DNA of 64,000 bases, taken from contig NC_044919.1 of the NCBI RefSeq assembly GCF_003576645.1, forward strand, positions 31,045,468-31,109,467, in the 5' to 3' direction. Below are positions 1 to 11,168 of this stretch, piece by piece. The notes beneath the pieces are model-generated. The model was not told where the DNA came from. It made no database searches and saw only the letters and a list, made by a program, of their open reading frames with translations. How positions within the stretch are numbered: the stretch's first letter is position 1; the number at the start of each line of letters is the position of its first letter. The stretch comes from Ipomoea triloba. Its lineage: Eukaryota; Streptophyta; Magnoliopsida; Solanales; Convolvulaceae. The translations under genes were made by a program, and so were the position numbers.

Positions 1-411
1 CCCCCCCCCCCCCCCTCCCTCTCTCCCACAAAAAAAAAAAAAAAATGCTCCTAATTTTTCATAATTATTATTGATTTTTGCCCAGCATGAATATTACGTA
101 GATGACAAAGCCATTCCATCAGACCCTCATTATCTGGCAGAATGGAGATACCTTTCTCAACAGCAAAAAGCCAAAAACCTGGTCCTGCACCTTAAGTTGT
201 TACTCTGTCTACTCAAATTTTGATCTTTTAGCCAGGGGTACAAAAAGAGAGTAACAAGAGAATTAGATGCACCCCTTTACCATGACAATCTTGTTACTTA
301 GGACCAAGGGCATTCATTGACGCCTTGAGTTGACCTATAACGTTCAAGTCAGCTAATGTCACTGCCAATTTATGTACCCGAGAGAGAGAGAGAGCATTTT
401 AAGAGAATTAC
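1..411. other. CSLC6 intron 2 (partial), C15 tract and an unexplained exon-like stretch
   Basis: On the minus strand this is intron sequence following the donor at 411. It begins with a run of 15 C and a CT-rich tract, then an A-rich tract. On the plus strand, after a T-rich stretch ending in CAG at 85, an open frame runs from 86 to the TGA near 222. It reads HEYYVDDKAIPSDPHYLAEW and onward with protein-like composition. I do not recognise it, and no good donor follows. Confidence 0.4.
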
Positions 412-2029
412 CTTGAAATGAGGGACAGTTTTTTTCAGAAAATCAGGTGCTGGTTGGAAATCTGCATCAAAAATAGCAACAAATTCGTAATCTTTAACGT
501 AGTCACAACCCATTGCAGATTTTAGGTTCCCTGCCTTATAGCCTTTGCGTAAAAGACGATGTCTATATATGATGTTTACTCCTTTGTTTTGCCATTTATG
601 TACTTCTGCCTTTATAAGATCTTGAACATCTGAATCATCAGAATCGTCTAAAATTTGTACAAGCATTCTTTCCTTGGGCCAATCCAGAATACATACTGCC
701 GCAATTGATTGTTGGTAGACCTAATGACACCACAACAAGTGAATTAACACTCATCTTAGGGAGAAACTTAATGCCTATCTTTTATGGAAGGAGAAAAAGT
801 TAATAAAGCTTGCCTAAATTTTAAGACAACAAAAATGACAGCGAGAACATTAAAGGCACCCAAATTGTGAGATTTTAATCACAGGAGGATAGCGGCTTAC
901 TATTTGTGCACATTGCCAAGGTTATTCATATAGAAGAATCAAATAATTAGTTCATAATGAGAGGATGAATATAATATAATCCAGCCAAAGAAGTACTAAT
1001 CAATCATTATATAGAAGAGTTTGTCCCCAATTATAAGGAAAGCTGTGAAATTTGATCTATTAATCATCACAACTTATTACTATGACATAATTGTCTGTGA
1101 AGTTGTAAGGTATCAATCATCAAGATTATTATACAATAAGATGGCTCTGTCATAAATGTCTAGCTTGAGATAGGGCTCCAAGAAAAGACATTAAACAGAA
1201 ACAGACAAGTAAAGCTCCAAAATTACTAAAATAAATAAAATCTACTATTTATAGCAAGAATAATAAAAATAGCAAAGAATTGAAATCCACATCTTCTTAC
1301 CTCCCGTTCATTGCACATTGGTATTTGCACCAGCACCATCGGATAATCCTGTGCATTCTCCAAGTCCGGCGAGTACTCCATCTGCGCCACCGGTTTCAAC
1401 CCCCTGAACTTGATCCAGAGGCAGCCCAGCACCAAAACCAGTCGATCTAATGACTGTACCAAGAACAAAACAATGCACATATTGGTCAAGCCCCGTAATG
1501 GTGGCGCCAAATAGTTGGCCCTAATCTCCAGCCAGTGAGCGTAGACGTACTCCACCAAGTCCACAACCTCGGCCGACGCGGTTTCCACCGTAGGCGGACT
1601 AAAATGCCATCCTTTGAAGTAAGCAATTAGCTCGAACACTAGCAAAAGCACGGAGACCGTTAAAAACACCTTAATTACCCGGTACAACCGGGACTCCGCT
1701 CTCGGCGCGGAGGAACTGGAGGCCGCGATACGGCGATTGGCGGTGCGTACGATAGAGATGAAGCTATTGGTGATGAACGCGACTGAGCCGGCGATTTGCT
1801 GGATTTTGAGGAGGTAAATCCAGGACAGCTGCCGAGCGCTGCGCGTCCGTTCCTTGTCCAATGCGCCATCGCCGCTAGGGCTGCGGATCTCAGCATTCAA
1901 AAAGCTATGCGCATCCGCGGAGGACGGCGAAGCCCCGGAAGACGAGCCGGAAGAGAAGACGCCATTGTCCTCCTCCACCCTCTGCTTATTCCACCACTCT
2001 TGAAACTCATAGTTTGGCTGCCGAGACAT
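412..2029 (-). CDS. CSLC6: Cellulose synthase-like C (CSLC6-type) glucan synthase, first two exons only
   Basis: Exon 1 is 1301-2029 (243 codons from the ATG at 2029); exon 2 is 412-720 (103 codons). Both are phase 0 with GT/AG borders, and the remaining exons lie left of the window. The visible 346 residues are about half of a ~690-aa family protein. CSLC proteins are Golgi GT2 enzymes that make the beta-1,4-glucan backbone of xyloglucan. Seen: N-terminal [10 protein letters not shown], two hydrophobic segments (about residues 117-140 and 180-205), and [13 protein letters not shown] ending exon 1. Exon 2 holds LDDSDDSDV and the metal-binding DADFQP near residue 329. The MSR...EFQ.WWNKQR start and the TANRRIA and YFKGWHF stretches match Arabidopsis CSLC6 as I remember it, better than CSLC4/5/8/12. 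No break is visible. The start is the first in-frame Met, matching the family N-terminus. Confidence 0.93.
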
Positions 2030-2452
2030 ATATAGAACACAAAGTCACAAACAACAATCCAACAATTATGATTATGCGCCCGTCGAGATTTTTCCTTTCC
2101 AGATCCGGATTCTGGTTTATCGGCGACAGTGAATCATGGCCGCGCGTGCGTGTGGGTTTCTGCGCCGATCCGGTGACTGGGGACGGATTATTACAAAATC
2201 CGAAAAATTGTTCGATCGGACCAAACCTTATATCTATGCTATGGAGCTCAGAATAGCAAATTCAGTGAAGCAGCCAAGGGAAGCAGGCCATGTGCCCTAA
2301 TGCTCGCATTTTCTCACGCGCTCTAACGTCCGCTTCCGTCCACGCTCCCTCTCGCTCACTCCTAGCTTGCTGTTAGTTTTGAATGACGTCCGAGGAAGCC
2401 ATGTCGGTGAATGATTGCATTATGGTGAAACTAAAACCTTCCACAATAGTTA
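2030..2452 (-). promoter_or_regulatory. CSLC6 upstream region
   Basis: DNA immediately upstream of the CSLC6 start codon, GC-richer than the flanking intergenic DNA. On the minus strand a TATAAGG-like element lies at about 2227-2234, some 200 bp from the ATG. It is a plausible but unproven core promoter. No other recognisable gene is present. Confidence 0.4.
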
Positions 2453-3504
2453 TAGCATAAATAAGGAAAGTTTTAAGTAACCTTTTAGTAAATAAACAAA
2501 TAATTTATTTTTCTTTTTATTTGTGACGAGAAAAACTTTTAATCATAGTTCACAAATCATACAAGACAGATAAATCATATTATGTAGGTCTCTTGAGACA
2601 TGATGTTAGTAAAATTTAAACTGGTGACCATTTTTAAGTACGAGAATCATGCTCTATCCACTTTGTTATTCTTTTTAAGAAATTAAGATATTGTAAGTTT
2701 TTTAAAAAAAAATTATTATTGTTTCGCCTTTTGAACTATTTTGTTGTCTGCTTGTTATGAAGTAAGGCAGTGCAGAATATAATAGTATCATTGATCTAAA
2801 TATATAATAAAATAGCTCCAAATAAATTGTCAAGTATATGAAGCATGATTCTAATACAAAAATTATGTTTTACTCATTTGGTCATTCATTTTGAGGCATG
2901 ATGACATGATGTTGGCCCTTTGCAACACTTGAGAAAGGACCATCTTAGGATTTTCCAAGAACATAGACAATCTTGGAAATATATAAGTTGATTTATATGG
3001 AAATTAAAAGTATATGAAAGACTTCCCAAATTGACATGGTTGCCAAATGTCGAAAGTGTCGTTGTTTGAGGGAAAATTCAAACAGTGCCGAGGGGTGGAG
3101 CGCGTGCAAGCAGTAGCGCGAGTGAGGGTAAATGTGCATGACGCGCGCGAATAGTATAAAGTAAAGCCATTTGGTCTGTTTCTGCTTGATTGTTTTGATA
3201 AATCCATAAAAAATTAATTAAAAGAATCTAATAAAATTCAAACTATTAATTTTTATAAGGTCTCACGGCATGATTTCAGGCTATTACAGATTTTTTTTTT
3301 TTTTGAGTACTATGGCTATTACAGATATTGTTCGTCTTTCTATAAGTTTAAAACTTAAATCGCAAATTTAAAAGTTTATCACCGTTATTACTTTGAAGGA
3401 CGAGGAATGAAATAAATCACAAATTGTAACTCAACTAGCTTATAAGTCTCTAAATATTTGTATAATAATCATCACAAGATCAAATTCATACCCTTTTTTT
3501 TTTT
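2453..3504. other. AT-rich intergenic DNA
   Basis: No credible gene. A GC-richer patch at 3060-3175 contains a 67-codon minus-strand open frame without recognisable similarity. A degenerate tRNA-like stretch with possible box-B remains at 2620-2690 may be an old SINE, but this is not firm. Confidence 0.5.
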
Positions 3505-3715
3505 AATCGATTGAATTTAAACCCTACATATTCTGGTGTCCTAGGCGTAGAGGAACCACACCAATCCATCCCGAACTTGGTGGTTAAACTCTACTGCGGT
3601 GACGATGCTGTAGGGGAGGTCCTGCGGAAAAATAGCTCGACGCCAGGATGATAAAAAGCTTAAGACCTCTCATTCTTATTACTTTTTCAATATGAAAACG
3701 AATAATCAAGCTAAA
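3505..3715 (+). other. Nuclear plastid DNA insertion (NUPT)
   Basis: The segment contains an almost complete chloroplast 5S rRNA gene with what looks like its plastid spacer on both sides (TTTAAACCCTACA before; AAAAGCTTAA and a run to about 3715 after). The edges are uncertain because they merge into AT-rich nuclear DNA. It is embedded among nuclear genes and MITEs, so it is a transferred fragment and not plastome. Confidence 0.75.
3529..3650 (+). rRNA. Plastid-type 5S rRNA copy in nuclear DNA (probably non-functional)
   Basis: It reads TATTCTGGTGTCCTAGGCG to GACGCCAGGATG, about 121 nt, the length and sequence of bacterial/plastid 5S rRNA. It is unlike plant nuclear 5S, which starts GGATGCGATC. 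The molecule's two ends can pair (TCTGGTGTC with GACGCCAGGA). Against the plastid sequence as I remember it there is one apparent change (GACGATGCTG for GACGATACTG). No plastid promoter or rRNA operon accompanies it, so expression is unlikely. Confidence 0.85.
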
Positions 3716-4034
3716 AAATTTAGCATTCCCTTGCTTAGGATATGTAACTACTGACAAAATAAAGCTTATGAATCACCTTCTTCCCCAAGCCCAATAAGAC
3801 TTGGACAACGTATAGGCCCGACACCATGGGCCAACTTTTCCTCAGCCCAACACCTTACTTGCCCAGCCCATTATCTAGCAGTCAGACCCATAGCCATAGG
3901 CCAACCTTCCCGTGCACTTAGGCCCACCGTTTAGACTCAGCACTTTAATTGGCCAGCTTGAATGTGAAGCCCATCAGCAATTTACCTATGCAATAGCTCT
4001 AGCCTTTTCCTCGTCGCAAATTATGCTGTGGAAA
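3716..4034. other. Intergenic DNA without a gene
   Basis: Moderately GC-rich stretch with repeated AGCCCA/GGGCCA words (3788-3930). The TGGGC(C/T) word is common in plant promoters, but no gene follows. Nothing else recognised. Confidence 0.4.
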
Positions 4035-4617
4035 GGTCCACCTTGTAAGGTGGACCTGGGTCCAAAACTACGTCGTTTTTGTCTTTTTTTTTTTTTTTTT
4101 TTAATTAGTAAACATATTGCTGAATATAGAGTTGTCCAAAAATGTGTGAATGTAGAGGTTTCAAAGTGTGAATGTAAAGTATAGAATTTGTGAATGTAGA
4201 TTTATGATTGTGTGAATGTAGAGTTGCCCATAAATGTGTGAATGTAGAGGTTTCAAATTGTGAATATGGAGTATAGAAATCGTTAATGTAGAGTTATGCA
4301 TGTGTGAATCTGTAATAGAGTTAAGAAATTTTAGCAACTTGTAGCCCTGTAATGTGTGAATGTGGATTTCTCAAGTTGTGAATATAGAGTATATGACCTG
4401 TGAATATAAAGTTTTGAATGTGTGAATGTATAACAGTGGTAATATAGTTACTAAACATATAATCCTGTAATGTGTGAATGTGGATTTTACAAAATGTGAA
4501 TGTAGAGTATCATATAATCCTGTAATGTGTGAATGTGGAGTTTACAAAGTGTGAATGTAAAATATAGTGTATGTGAATGTAGACCCAGGTCCATCTTGCA
4601 AGGTGAACCTGGGCCCA
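4035..4617. mobile_element. TIR element with internal GTGTGAATGTAGAG minisatellite (MITE-like)
   Basis: Imperfect terminal inverted repeats: 4035-4062 (CACCTTGTAAGGTGGACC, GGACCTGGGTC) and 4582-4617 (GACCCAGGTCC, CTTGCAAGGTG). Each end is itself nearly palindromic. Between them the word GTGTGAATGTAGAG and variants recur about every 25-60 bp more than ten times. No transposase is encoded. I did not find a convincing target duplication, so the superfamily (perhaps Mutator-like) is open. Confidence 0.6.
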
Positions 4618-4620
4618 CGG

Positions 4621-6088
4621 CATAACAACCATTTCCTCCTCTTCCACACACCTATACATTTTTGCATTACTACGAGCAGCAACATTGTGTATGATTTCAA
4701 TCCTATCAATGAACAAACAAATAAGAGTATGGGTTTTACTTTGTTGCGATACTAATGTATGAGTATATAGCATCATAAAGCCAATAGAGGCATATCCCGC
4801 AATTTACTTTCTTCACCGATCTCTAAAACATGACCAGTGATAAATCTTAAAGTTTTGAGTTCAAACTTATTTATCAAGTAACACTAGTAGAGACATATCC
4901 CACAATTAATTTATTCACCAATCACTAAAACATGACTGGTGATAAACCCTAAATTAAAGTTTCAAGTCTTGTGCATTGCATTGTACTTGGAGTTTGTGAT
5001 ATCTGTCAATAAGAATATACTTTCACAACGTATATATTGAAACACAAAGAGGGAGAGTCAGAGTTATGACGTTTGACAACGTAACAAAGTCTCTAGCCAC
5101 ACATGTACTTAAATACATATTTAATTTGTACGTACTCTTCCTTTAGTATTCAATACTCACAAAATCATAGAGAATCAAGATTTGTTAAGATGATGAGCAA
5201 ATTTACTTTGTTAAATTAAATGGCATACTATTTGAGGGAGTGGAGCTGTAAAGACATAAATATTAAACACAATAATGCACGTGGCAAATCAAGTTTAAGG
5301 TAGTTAATAGCCTGATGATAAGTGATAACATAAACAATGTAATGAAATCTGCAACAACGTGGGCGATTTGGTTCCTCGATCACGACCACCAATAAATTAC
5401 TAGCAAAAATCTAGAGGGCATGCAAAGGCCCTTAAATCATCTCTTACATTGTTCAAATATCAAAACCATGTTGTCAAACCTCTCAATCCAATTCACTGTA
5501 TATTTGTACATAATTTTTTAATGTAATTTATTTTTATGTATGCTTAGATGTTATTATACATGAGTACAATTTACTTTATACACATAATTAGATAATAATA
5601 ATAATAATTTTTTTTATTTAAATAAAAATATTAAGGTCATATTTTGTTTATGGTTCATTTTAAAATGTTACAAAATATCCAGTTCATTGACCCAGGGTAA
5701 AGTAAAGCTGTAGTTGAACAAAGCAAATTGCTTTTTCAATTATGTTGTGTGTGGTCCCATTTCCATACTAATTTTGAGTGATATTTTATTTTCACCTAAA
5801 AGTTTAATTTCAAACTTATAAAATATTATTTCAAAGATTAGCAATGTTTGGATCCTTGGGATCTGGGAATCAAGTAGGATTTCGATTGACAGACCATGTA
5901 GTGTTGTTCATTTCAAAAAAGTGAGTAATAAAAACAAAGTTGTAGCACATGCTATACTAGTTGATCAGTAAAAATAAGTTATTAATAGCTTCATTTTACT
6001 AGTTTCTATAAGGTATAAGATTTGGTTTCGGCCTACCCAAACACACATTCCACATAAGGCTATCACGGTAAGAGTAGGTGAAATCAAT
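4621..6088. other. AT-rich intergenic DNA without a gene
   Basis: No credible open frame, RNA gene or transposon end was recognised. It contains two related copies of a stretch with the word AAACATGACYRGTGATAAA (4828-4850 and 4926-4950), i.e. an old short duplication of about 100 bp. Confidence 0.5.
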
Positions 6089-6091
6089 TTA

Positions 6092-6392
6092 GGGTGCGTT
6101 TGGTTCGCACATGGGAATCGGAATCGGAATGGGTATCAAATACTTGGTAAGGGTAATGAGTTTTGGTGAAAGTATTTAGCATGTTTGGTAGTTGGGTGGA
6201 ATGGGAATGATTATTAATAGTTGGGGAAGAAATGATGAAGGAAGATGAAACCCTTATTTAATAAGGGTATGGGTTTTGCCATTAATGGGGTATTCCAAAC
6301 CCATAGTAGCATTCACAAAACCTATCAACCAAACACTAACAATCACTTTGATACCCATACCTTATGCCTAAACCCCCCAACCAAACACACCC
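6092..6392. mobile_element. Tourist-like (PIF/Harbinger) MITE, 301 bp
   Basis: Terminal inverted repeats GGGTGCGTTTGGTT at 6092 and the complement AACCAAACACACCC ending at 6392, flanked by the 3-bp target duplication TTA at 6089-6091 and 6393-6395. TIR type, TTA duplication and length fit Tourist-class elements mobilised by PIF/Harbinger transposases. It has no coding capacity. Confidence 0.85.
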
Positions 6393-6395
6393 TTA

Positions 6396-7560
6396 ATTTC
6401 TACCAAATTAAAATACAATTCACCTATCATGGTGTGGTTGTTGGATGAATAAGTCAATTTTAATATATATATATATATATATAAACAAAGAAATTTAATT
6501 TTTTTAAAAATAATCTAAAAAACAAAAGAACCGAAAAAGAAATAAAAGTAATGTGTAATCACAATGTCATTAAGCACTTCTTGTAAGTGCTTGACTTCTA
6601 GAACAAACGGCTTGAACACAAGCTTTTACGGTAGTTCGAGCATCAAACTTTAATACTTTCGACGAACTAGAACAAACTACTTAAATACAAGCTTTTTAGA
6701 AAGAATGGGTAGAGTTTTTATCGAGAGAAAGGCATATTAGGAGAAGAAAAATAAATTTTCATATCTACCTCCAAAAATCTATCCAAACACATACAGGTTT
6801 ATATAGGGATGATAAAATCAAAGCATTCTGACACAATAAATCTGAATTAATAATCGCATTATAACCTTTTGAAATGGTTATACTTAATATCAAATAATAA
6901 TATTAGCAGCTACAAAATTAAGTACAATTAATTTATACCGACTATAATAACATATTTCAAAATAGTACTTGAGTGATTGAGAAGTTCTTAGATTCTAAAA
7001 AATAAATTAACTTCTCAAACCTTTTAGAATTAACAGAGAAGTCACAACCTTTCGACCACATCCGAAAGTTTAAAATTACACCTTTTGTTGGGTGTTGCAT
7101 AAAGCAACGAAAAGGTGCTACGAAATAAGCACTTCTCGTAAGTGCTTAATATAGCACTTTTAGAAGCACTTCTCGAAGTGTTGTATTAAACACTTCTGAT
7201 AAGTGTTTGACTTCTCCGGTTCTAAGTTGGAAAAAATTTTAGTCTTGCTAATTTTCAAACAATGTATGAGTTAAACATTTTTGCAGACTCAATTTTTATT
7301 TTTTTTTAAATCAATCTCTCATTCACTCATTAATCATTTTGAGTGTACAACATATCACTTTAATTTATTCGAAGAACCCGAATCTGCTTTAATCTTATCC
7401 AAAATCTTAAGCGAACCCCACATATATTTGTAACGCAAAATAGCCACTTAAATTTATCATTTTTTGGTAAAATTTTCATCAATCCAAACCTCAAGTAGGA
7501 TTCCTCAAACTAAATGTTGGCGTGGCTATCAATAAGGAGGGGACTAAATAAGAGTTTGGC
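6396..7560. other. AT-rich DNA with repeated short hairpins (possible retroelement LTR remnant)
   Basis: Short hairpin words such as AGCACTTCTCGTAAGTGCTT recur at 6570-6592 and four times at 7120-7205. A (TA)n run lies at 6463-6483. A TTTATATAGGGATGATAAA-like block at 6798 resembles an LTR promoter. I could not find paired LTR ends, so the origin is unresolved. Confidence 0.35.
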
Positions 7561-7599
7561 AGTGTATTAGATCGAAAGTTGAAAATATGAAAATAGAGC

Positions 7600-7945
7600 T
7601 TTCATTGCTGCCAAAGGAGTTCAGTGGATGGGTGCTTTCATCGCCAGTAAAACAGAAGCAGTTGCGGTTAGGGAAGCATTATGCTAGCTAAAGGAACTTT
7701 GTTAGTATCATATCCATGTTGAGATCAACTCTCTCCTATACTAGTGGTTCAAAGTCTAAATGACATTGAAGGCTACTCTTATTTTAATTTAGTCGTTAAA
7801 GATATAAAAAACCTATTGGGATGTGTTTGTAGCATTTGTTAAACGATTAGTAAATTGAGCGACCACGAACTAGGTAGACAGTCTATTTCTTTATTATCTT
7901 CCGACTTGAGTTGATATATGCCTTTCTTAAATATTTAAAAAAAAA
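7600..7945 (+). pseudogene. LINE RNase H-like domain remnant
   Basis: In plus-strand frames one reads KTEAVAVREAL followed by WLKELLLVSYP, INSLL, VVQSLNDIEGYSYFNLVVKDIKNLL and SDHELG. This order is typical of the C-terminal RNase H-like domain of plant L1-type LINE polyproteins. A stop lies in the middle (TAGCTAAAGG at 7685) and frame slips are needed, so it is dead. An A-rich tract follows at 7937-7947, compatible with a 3' end. Confidence 0.6.
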
Positions 7946-7964
7946 AGGCGAAAATGGTTAAATA

Positions 7965-8425
7965 AGCCCTTAAACTTTTTCTGAAAAGGCATTAGCTCCC
8001 TAAACTTTTAAAAAGTGCAGTTACACCCTTTAAAATGTTGTATTGAGACAATGAAGTCCAAAAATCAATAAATGACATGTTATTACAAGTTATTTGAGTT
8101 TCGACATCAATTTTATCCATCTCCGACAAAAAATCGTCGTCGTCTACCAGTGAAGGTGACCAAATGATCACCTTCTCTGGCGGAATGGGACCAACTAGTC
8201 ACCTTCTCTTATCGACTGCGACTGCAACTGCGACAGTTTGGCCATCGCTGACCACTGGATTATCTCCGGAGATGGATAAAGTTGATCTCAGAACCCTAAT
8301 GACCGATAATAGTAGGTCATTTATCGATTTTTGGACTTCATTGCTTCAGTATAACATATTAAAATAATATAATTATACTTTTAAAAGTTTAAGGGACTAA
8401 TTGACTTTCCAAGTAAAATTTATGA
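7965..8425. mobile_element. Foldback element with long inverted repeats
   Basis: About 140 bp on the left (7985-8125) is repeated inverted on the right (8262-8415). Matching words are TTATCCATCTCCG / CGGAGATGGATAA, AATGAAGTCCAAAAATC / GATTTTTGGACTTCATT and CCCTAAACTTTTAAAA / TTTTAAAAGTTTAAGGG. The centre is GC-richer and holds a second hairpin (GAAGGTGACC...GGTCACCTTC type) near 8148-8180. No transposase. Class uncertain (MULE-like MITE or foldback). Confidence 0.7.
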
Positions 8426-8430
8426 ATTTA

Positions 8431-9430
8431 TTCAACTATTTAAAAAAAAAAACAAAAAAACCTTATTCACTAAATTTCGAGGTACTTAAATTTTTTCCTC
8501 TAATTCTCTCTCCAACCTGGCCAAAAAACCTGGCAATATACATAAACTGATGGCGATACTCCAAACCAAGTGATTTCTGACACGTTTAAATAACTTGTGA
8601 ACCAAGTCACAGCATAACTCTACTTTCTGTTTATTCTGCACAAGATATGCTTCCACCTCACTCACGTTTCCCAATTTCCACATTATCCTCAAAATTTCAA
8701 ATCCTCTCTCCTCTCTCCTTTTCTACTTCACCCCTTCCATTTAACGAAGAGCCAAACTCCCCTCACCCCCCAGCCCACACGATGAACCTTCTAGTGGCGT
8801 TTTCGACCACGTGCCATCCCCGTGCAGCTCCCCGACAGGTCCACCATCCCACCCAATCATCTCTCTCCACGTCAACCCGGGTACGACAAGAATAATTCTC
8901 GGGCGCCGTTGGATATGCCTCCTCATCTGTATACCACGCTCTGGGATACACCAAGTATATCCTTATCCCACATTTAAATAAATAATTATTTAAAATTTTT
9001 CAAGTTCAAATATTATGGCAATTCTCGATACAAATTTATGATAAAATATTTATTTGTTAATAAAATAACTAAATAATAGACGATTTTAGTATGAGTGTTT
9101 CACTTCTTTTTTTAGTAGCGGACAACGTTTCCAATTTCAGATAGTTGAAATTATGCATTAAATATTTAATTTAACAGAAGTTTTTTTGGGATCAATAATT
9201 CATATATTATTTAATATAAACTTATAAAGTATACATTATCGCGTTACAGAATCATGGCCAATGATATTAAGCTTTATCAAAATGGGTCCTATATGGACTA
9301 TGGCTACATACATCTCTCCATCTTGTCAAAGTAGTGATTTGATACACGTGGCATATAGTTACTTAATAGAAATTTTTTTTTTTTACAATAATAATATAAA
9401 TTATTTTCACATTAATTAATTGTTAGATCT
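8431..9430. other. Intergenic DNA with a pyrimidine-rich, GC-richer island
   Basis: At 8640-8960 the strand is strongly C/T-rich and GC-richer than its surroundings, with a G-box CACGTG at 8808-8813 and CCACGTCA at 8866-8873. It resembles a plant promoter/5' UTR, but no coding sequence follows. The rest is AT-rich and empty. Confidence 0.35.
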
Positions 9431-9434
9431 TTAA

Positions 9435-9620
9435 AATTAACCCAATGGGGTAGCTCAAGTGGCAAGTGAGCTCTCTTTGTGGGGAAGAATTTTGGGAGAA
9501 CCCAGAGCGACCGTGCCTCCTGGAGCGAACATAGGTATACCTGGACCGTTAAACGGATAGAGAAAGACCCCGTGAATAACTTTTTAATACAACCTAACCT
9601 ACTAATAGTAGCCTTGTTTG

Positions 9621-9657
<37 letters not shown>

Positions 9658-9660
9658 GTT
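9435..9660 (+). mobile_element. SINE-like sequence ending in an (ATT)n run
   Basis: GGGGTAGCTCAAGTGGCAAG resembles a Pol III box A region of tRNA-derived SINEs. A clear box B is not seen (degenerate). The segment ends in about eleven ATT/TTA triplets at 9628-9660. The target duplication was not identified. Confidence 0.4.
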
Positions 9661-9694
9661 ATGAAATATATGTATGTCCTTATACGTTATTTTA

Positions 9695-9948
9695 CTCTCC
9701 GTTCCATTTTGTTTGTCTGATTCGATTAACAAGGCTTAATTGAAGTTATATTTAATTCAATTTTTCATAATATTAAGTTTAATATTAGTATATAAGATTT
9801 ATATATTTAGAAAATAAATTAAAAGACAATTAAACGCAAAAGATCAAATTTAAAAATAATTAAAAATTATTTAAAAAATAAACAATGAATAAAGATTTGG
9901 TTTGAACAATAAATAGCAAACAAGACAGGCAAAATGAGACAGAGAGAG
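9695..9948. mobile_element. Stowaway MITE, 254 bp
   Basis: Begins CTCTCCGTTCCATTTTGTTT and ends with the inverted counterpart GGCAAAATGAGACAGAGAGAG, flanked by TA at 9693-9694 and 9949-9950. The CTCCGTCCCATTTT-type end and TA duplication define Stowaway (Tc1/mariner-derived) MITEs. No coding capacity. Confidence 0.8.
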
Positions 9949-10114
9949 TACATTTTAACAGATAAAACCAAACAACTAGTTTTACAAAACATATTTTTAT
10001 TGATATGTTATATAGAAATACTGCTTTTAATATCTTAATTGTCCCTAATGATCTTTTCGTCATTTACTTATCTGTGAAGTGACTTTTTTATAAAGTCATT
10101 GTGTAAACAACATC

Positions 10115-10402
10115 ATTACAAGATGCCTCGGGTTGACTCAAAGGTTCGCCAATGTCAACTATGGCCATGCTTTTAGAGAACAAAACACAATTGCCGATGG
10201 GCTTGTTAAACCAGCACTCTCTCAACCTATGGGACTTACTACTTTTGATGAAGCTCCGAGTAAGCTAAGGGACAAGGTGCAGGAAGATAAGTTGGGCGCC
10301 AAGTTCAATTGGCGGACCTCCTCCAGGATGTATGAGGGCAATACCTCGTAGTTTTCTGGGTATCCCCCTCTCTATTGATTAAAAAAAAAAAAAAAAAAAA
10401 AA
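10115..10402 (+). pseudogene. 3' end of a LINE (RNase H tail plus poly-A)
   Basis: The open frame to 10351 reads FREQNTIADGLVKPAL, then MGLTTFDEAPSKLRDKVQEDK. This is the H-x-x-R-x-x-N-x-x-A-D-x-L-x-K pattern followed by the acidic tail of plant L1 LINE RNase H domains. After a stop and a short 3' UTR there is A22 at 10381-10402. It is a 5'-truncated non-LTR insertion. GAAGTGACTT (about 10074) and AAGTCACTTC (10404) flank it in inverted orientation. Confidence 0.7.
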
Positions 10403-10644
10403 GAAGTCACTTCGTAATATATAGATGAGAAATGCTTGTTTCCTATAATTTTAGGATGAAAAATGTTATTTTTATATCATTCCTTTAAAGTATTCAACAA
10501 TAATGAACATGAAATTATAATTTTATTTTTCCATTATCAATTAAAGGTTTAATAAAGAAGTTTAATTTAACATTTTATGATAACTGAAAATTACATTTTA
10601 GATTGAAGAAAATGTTAACGTATGACTAAAATTTACATTGTCGC

Positions 10645-10781
10645 AAAAGACCTTGTGGTCTAATGATACCGATTTACACTCTCATATGAAATGGAGTGGA
10701 TTCGAGTCTCAATGTATATGAGTGTACTTATTACTAACAACTACCTCTTCTTCTTTTTTTTTTTCTTTTTTTTTTTTTTTG
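10645..10781 (+). mobile_element. tRNA-derived SINE-like element
   Basis: Box A-like TGTGGTCTAATG at 10654 and box B-like GGATTCGAGTC near 10698, about 35 bp apart, followed by a short body and a pyrimidine-rich tail to 10781. The same family appears on the minus strand at 42585-42678 and 60179-60341. Confidence 0.6.
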
Positions 10782-11168
10782 AATAAGCATGTAACATACT
10801 TATTAGTAGTGGTTAATTTTCATCGTTATCCTAAAATAAATGTAAAAAATATGTTTATCATTCTAACTTTATTATTCGTAGTTGAAAATATCTCATACTA
10901 CTTATCTTAATATTTCATGCCAAGAATATTTTAATATTTTATTCCGATTAACTTAAATGAAATAACATATTAAAAATTTGAGCACATATAAAAATCATGA
11001 TTTGTTGTTAAAATATGTGCTTAGATTGGTGCGAAACCTATAATTGTGTTTTTAAAATAAATAATAAATGTGAAATAATGGAATATTCGGAAGAAAATGC
11101 CAGAGAATTATGCCTTTTAAAGCAGTAGCTGCTCCACACTTATTCGCTCCTCCTTCTCTTCATCGCCC

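Noticed and set aside
1796..2256. Plus-strand open frames opposite CSLC6 exon 1
   Set aside because: They are antisense shadows of GC-rich CSLC6 coding and promoter sequence.
3529..3650. A functional nuclear 5S rRNA gene
   Set aside because: The sequence is the plastid/bacterial type, not the nuclear type, and it is a single copy with no Pol III A/IE/C box arrangement of nuclear 5S.
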